Assembly: GCA_001630475.1 (NCBI GenBank)
Contig: KV419395.1
Location: 124,001 to 188,000 of the forward strand
DNA length: 64,000 nt
Direction: 5' to 3'
Source of the DNA: Sistotremastrum niveocremeum HHB9708
Taxonomy: Eukaryota > Basidiomycota > Agaricomycetes > Sistotremastrales > Sistotremastraceae
Positions 59,933 to 64,000 of the stretch are shown here, one piece after another; the first letter of the stretch is position 1; every line of letters starts with the position of its first letter. Position numbers and translations under genes: made by a program. Under the pieces are notes generated by a model that was not told where the DNA came from, made no database searches, and saw only the letters and a program-made list of their open reading frames with translations.

Positions 59933-61951
59933 ATGTCTCTTATGCCTCGCAGCGACTCTTTCCGAGTCCGTGGTACCAGCCACATCGTATGTTCCATCCT
60001 ATAGCATCTTTTCTTCAGCTCACACGTCAATTTAGGACTTCAAAACTGCTACTGTTCGTATATCTTCGTCATCTCATACCATCCAGACCATTCTAAACGC
60101 GTGCTATAGACTGGTGTAGCAGCCAAAGCCATGCGTAACGAGCTCACCCACCTCGTTAGCACTGCGACCGACCCCACCAAGAAGAAGGTACTACTCTATC
60201 ATTTCTTTCTCTTCTACGTGTATCAATATGTGTTCGTAGGAGTTCGACCAGGAGATGCAGTCGTTCTTCTACCTCTTCACCCGTTATCTCGCTGATCGCG
60301 CCAAGGGCCAGGACCTGTGAGTAGGCCTATCTTTTCGCGCTGCGTATGTCTAACACGCTTTTAGCGACTGGGATCGCATCAAATCGCCTGGTGCTGACCA
60401 GATCATTCCCTATGACTCGCTGCCCAAGAAGTGGGACGCAGCCCACCTCAGCAAGCTCGCTGTCCTCAAGGTCAATGGTGGTCTCGGTACCTCTATGGGT
60501 AGGCTTGCAATTCCTGATAATAATCTATATCTAATCCTAATTAGGTATGACTGGCGCCAAGAGTGCTCTCGAAGTCAAGAACGACATGACCTTCCTTGAC
60601 TTGACTGTCCGTCAAATCGAGCACCTCAACACCAGCCTTAAAGTCGACGTTCCCCTCATCCTCATGACCTCCTTCAACACCCACGAAGACACCCTCCGTA
60701 TCGTCAAGAAATATGCCAACCAACAGGTTCGCATCACCACCTTCAACCAGAGCAGATATCCTCGTATCTACAAAGAATCGCTCCTCCCTTGCCCTACCAC
60801 CTACAGCGATAACAAGACCAACTGGTACCCCCCTGGTCACGGTGATTTGTACACCGCTTTGAGCCAGACCGGTGTCTTGGATCAGCTCTTGGCTGAGGGC
60901 AAGGAATACCTGTTCGTCTCCAACTCGGATAACTTGGGTGCCGTGTATGTGCTATCTCTTAATGATGAAACGCTCCATGCTTATCGGCGGTAACCAGCGT
61001 CGACCAGAGCATCTTGCAATACATGGCCGAGTCACAATCTGAGTTCGTCATGGAAGTGACTGACAAGACCAAGGCCGATGTTAAGGGTGGAACCATCATC
61101 GATTACGATGGATCCGTTCGTCTGCTCGAAATCGCTCAGGTCCCTTCGGAGCACGTCGAAGACTTCAAGGCTGTCCGCAAGTTCAAGATTTTCAACACGA
61201 ACAACTTGTGGATCAACTTGAAGGCTTTGAAGCGCGTTATGGATACCGAAGGAATGGACCTCGATATCATCGTCAACCCTAAGACTACCGATGATGGTCA
61301 AGCTGTCATTCAGGTGTGTATTCTTTTCGATCGTCATGGTTTGATGGTGTATATTGACCGACGATACCTATAGCTCGAGACTGCTGCTGGTGCCGCTATC
61401 AAGCACTTCCGCAACGCTCACGGTATCAACGTCCCTCGTGCACGTTTCTTGCCCGTCAAGAGTTGCTCGGATCTCCTCTTGATCAAGTCCGACATCTACT
61501 CTCTCGAGCACGGTCAACTCGTCCTTAACGAGAAGAGAATGTTCGACACTACCCCTGTCATTAAGCTTGGTGATCACTTCAAGAAGGTTTGTTTTGTGTT
61601 TGAGAAAACCATTGGATGTATGCTGATTTGAGGAAATTGTAGATCGCTCAGTTCCAGAAGCGTTTCAAGAAGATCCCTACGATCGTCGAGCTCGATCACT
61701 TGACTGTTACTGGTGATGTCTACTTTGGCAAGAACGTTACGCTCCGTGGAACCGTCATCAGTACGTTCGCTGTGCTCATCTCTCTTCGTCTGCTGACAAT
61801 ATCTGGTAGTTGTTGCCAACGAGGGTCAGCGTATCGATATCCCTGATGGATGTATCCTCGAGAACCGTTAGTATCCTTCTATCATCATTCTTCCTCCGCT
61901 CATTGTTGTCTAGGACTCATCTCCGGTAACTTGAACATGATTGAGCTCTAA
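59933..61951 (+). CDS. UGP1: UTP-glucose-1-phosphate uridylyltransferase (UGPase)
   Basis: The enzyme makes UDP-glucose from UTP and glucose-1-phosphate, the donor for cell-wall glucans, glycogen and trehalose. Exon 1 (ATG at 59933) reads [18 protein letters not shown], then [40 protein letters not shown] and [20 protein letters not shown]. The nucleotide-binding motif is [20 protein letters not shown], followed by [112 protein letters not shown] and [20 protein letters not shown]. The C-terminal beta-helix part has [27 protein letters not shown] and [12 protein letters not shown]. All motifs are intact and the length, about 500 residues, is normal. About nine introns are present. Confidence 0.96.
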
Positions 61952-62533
61952 ACAGCTCCTTCATTCATCACCTTCAAAATTTTCGCGGACTATATACCAG
62001 GATATACGCAGTGCATCAATTCGTTCCTTCTCTGCGCTATCCTCTCGTTCGATCCTTCCGTTAACCACTGAAGATCTCATTCCTTTAATCGTTTTCATCG
62101 AGATAACATCCATCGGACTCTCACCCTTATATCTTGGAGCTGTAAAATATATGGCTTCTGCAGGCCTTTCCCTTTTGCATCATGTCGCTTTGCTCGTTAT
62201 GATAGCGCTTTGTTGGTCGTTGTCGTCGTCTTTAGATAGTAGAATAGAATCGATACTGGGTGCGATGGGAAATCGACCTGGAGAATAATCATAATAGACA
62301 TTATAATGGCTAACATGGGCGAGGAACGACGGTCGCTGCACATAAACTTAGAGAGTGCGGAAGCCTTCGAGAAGACTGTGCTAAGATTGGGGTCAATGAA
62401 ATGAACAGGGAAGATTTAAGTTGGTCGGGTTTAATGAGCTTGTCATTGCGATGGATAGTGCAGGATAATGATACAAGATTACGACGACGCTGCAATGTGA
62501 AGCGCAGAGCTCGAAAGCCCCTTTCTAACGACT
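61952..62533. other. Spacer between converging genes
   Basis: Holds the 3' ends of UGPase (+) and of the complex I subunit (-). No conserved frame was found. Confidence 0.5.
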
Positions 62534-62909
62534 TCAGTGATGTTCCCCTTCTTTTGCGCTGCCGTGATGTCCAGCGCCATGTGCTTCCCAAGGATGCGCA
62601 CCCTAACGTCGATACTCGATCAGCCGACCAGAATTGAGCGTAGCAAAAGCGATACGTACGAGAAGTTTGGCTCCGTCTTGTCTGAAAACGAACGAATAGA
62701 TAAGAATAGAGACAATCAGGAGTGAAGAAGATACGCACCGAGCACGGTAGAATATGAAGAACCACATCGTTGCACCTAATGCTTTTCCAAGGAATCTATG
62801 TGTCCAAGGGGGCATATGAGGATGGAATCCAGCTCCGGCTACATCCCACCAATCCACCAGGTCAGCCTCTTGCCATTGCCAACAACGAGTGAGACAGACC
62901 TCCAGCCAT
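62534..62909 (-). CDS. Complex I accessory subunit, NDUFB2/AGGG-like, 66 residues
   Basis: Four exons (62909-62900, 62838-62739, 62681-62660, 62602-62534) of 10, 100, 22 and 69 nt join in phase to 66 residues. The product reads MAGAGAGFHPHMPPWTHRFL, GKALGATMWFFIFYRARQDG, AKLLGAHPWEAHG and a His/Gly-rich end. A single membrane helix (KALGATMWFFIFY) is followed by the R-x-DG-xx-LLG-x-HPW motif of the small NDUFB2-like subunit of mitochondrial NADH:ubiquinone oxidoreductase, where it sits in the membrane arm. A longer frame that starts at 63010 reads through the first intron in another frame and lacks similarity, so I reject it. The family call is from motif and size, without a search. Confidence 0.8.
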
Positions 62910-63039
62910 GACGATTGACCGTGACGGGAAGCTTGAAATAGCGGAGTTTGAGAATCGGTAAGCGCCGGACTTGCTTTTCTACTTTTAGCAAGAAAGGCGT
63001 TTTGGTTCATCCCACCACGAACTGTGAGGCTGCACAGAG
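62910..63039. promoter_or_regulatory. Compact divergent promoter, complex I subunit and Lys-rich protein
   Basis: The two start codons are 130 bp apart and point away from each other, so the promoters must overlap. Confidence 0.5.
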
Positions 63040-64000
63040 ATGTCGGAGAAGAAGAGGAAGAGACAGCCTGTGGTGACTTATCAAGCGCCTGGAAAGTTGT
63101 TTGATAGACTTCTTGAAGGTACGCGATGCCTTGTGTTTTTGCCTTCGAGAATGAGGCGTTGAATTTGGTTCCGTTCTTGTGTTAACAGAGGAAAGCTACC
63201 ATGAGCTGCTCGGGATGCTATGGAAGAAGTTGGCTCTGCCGAAGGACTCCAAACTGGAGTTGTTTCAGATGAGAGGGGAGAGTGCTATTTCGCTTGAAGA
63301 TGGTGAGTCGCGCAAGGCGCAGTTGAGGTTGCCGTGTGGCTTTGCTAAAATATTATACAGAGGGTGATTTTCGCGCATTTCAGGAGATGGCGTGGAGGAA
63401 TGAACATGTCGTCGTGAAGGTCGGTCAAGGATATCAAAATTCCACTCAGGCTTCTGCGCCTGCTGTCAATACTGTACATTCAACCAATACCAATAACGTG
63501 GAGGTAAGTATTGGGCGTATTCTGGTTATCTTGCACTCATTTCGTATTTTTCTAGAATCAGAATGAGGACAATGAGGACGAGGATGCACCTCGTAAGAAA
63601 AAGAAACGGAAATTAGTGGCACACGCGGAACCAGAAGTCTCCAAGACGCCTGCACCGTCTGCACCTCCGCCCTTGGCTAGTGGATCCACCAACCAGTTCA
63701 AAATGCCATTGAATCCATTGACTCCCGCAACTCGCATTGACTTCGGACCAATAAGTCTCCCTCCTATTGTTTCAGTAAACCGAAGTTCGCCTCCGCCGGC
63801 TAGCACACCTGTACGGCCCAGTGATGTCACACAAGAGTCCAATGTTGTGGCGAAGAAGCGGAAGAAAACCAAGAAGAAGGGGCTTCTCGATCTTCAGGGC
63901 GAAGATCAACTCGTTGATTCGCCTCGTCCCGAGGTTAAGGAGCCCAAAAAGAAGAAGCGGAAGGAGAAAGAAGTGGTGGCTAGCGCAGCACCTGAGGCAG
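63040..64000 (+). CDS. Lysine-rich, probably nuclear protein, cut by window edge
   Basis: The start MSEKKRKRQPVVTYQAPGKL is followed across introns by EESYHELLGMLWKKLALPKD, SKLELFQMRGESAISLEDGD, FRAFQEMAWRNEHVVVKVG and an acidic patch (NQNEDNEDEDAPRKKKKRKL). The rest is Pro/Ser-rich with several basic runs that look like nuclear localisation signals (KKRKKTKKKG, KKKKRKEKE). The N-terminal part (DSKLELFQMRGESAISLEDGD) looks ordered; the rest looks disordered. The frame is open to base 64000. I do not recognise the family, though Lys-rich tails of this kind are common in nucleolar and chromatin proteins. Confidence 0.75.

Noticed and set aside
62603-63010. Longer 135-codon frame over the complex I subunit
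   Set aside because: It reads through the first intron in a different frame and its N-terminal half has no similarity to the family, whereas the four-exon model gives a clean 66-residue product.

Overview
This window is nuclear DNA of an agaricomycete basidiomycete, probably a white-rot wood or litter decayer. Coding sequence is split by many introns, most 48-60 nt long with GT...AG ends. Families typical of Agaricomycotina are present: class II manganese peroxidases, a DUF6533-type seven-helix membrane protein, an F-box protein and an NLR-like NTPase. Genes lie on both strands without operons. All coding calls are my own hand-built spliced models; exon ends were set by phase and by conserved protein motifs.

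Layout. 1-1236 (-) is a SET9/KMT5-type histone H4K20 methyltransferase running off the left edge, followed by ribosomal protein eS8 (-) and, head to head with it, a small Gly/His-rich membrane protein (+). 4154-7794 (-) is an NLR-like protein with an MLKL/HeLo-like N-terminus, a P-loop NTPase and TPR-like repeats. Then come an F-box protein (-), the ER-fusion GTPase Sey1 (-) and a 797-residue unknown protein (-). A gene-poor stretch (16.4-18.9 kb) leads to a tandem pair of small secreted double-psi-beta-barrel-like proteins (+). Next are the BAR protein Hob3/Rvs161 (+), a 1001-residue low-complexity RGG protein (-) and the DUF6533-type membrane protein (-).

30.5-37.3 kb holds a membrane-anchored glutaredoxin (-) head to head with histone H4 (+), a HAD phosphatase (+), a PalC-like BRO1 protein (-) and a second glutaredoxin-like protein (+) whose catalytic cysteine is replaced by serine. 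A 3.6 kb stretch without a gene follows. 41.0-49.5 kb carries three tandem MYND-finger proteins with the same five-exon plan. Two manganese peroxidases (52.0-53.4 and 55.2-56.6 kb) follow, then a 475-bp MITE with an 8-bp target duplication, a monocarboxylate-type MFS transporter, UGPase, a tiny complex I subunit (-) and, head to head with it, a lysine-rich protein running off the right edge.

Housekeeping genes are scattered between accessory genes: the secreted enzymes, the two local gene-family expansions and the NLR. The most distinctive points are the MYND triplication, the secreted barrel pair, the catalytically altered glutaredoxin, the complete NLR, and several very short phase-consistent exons (9, 11, 20, 22, 22 nt).
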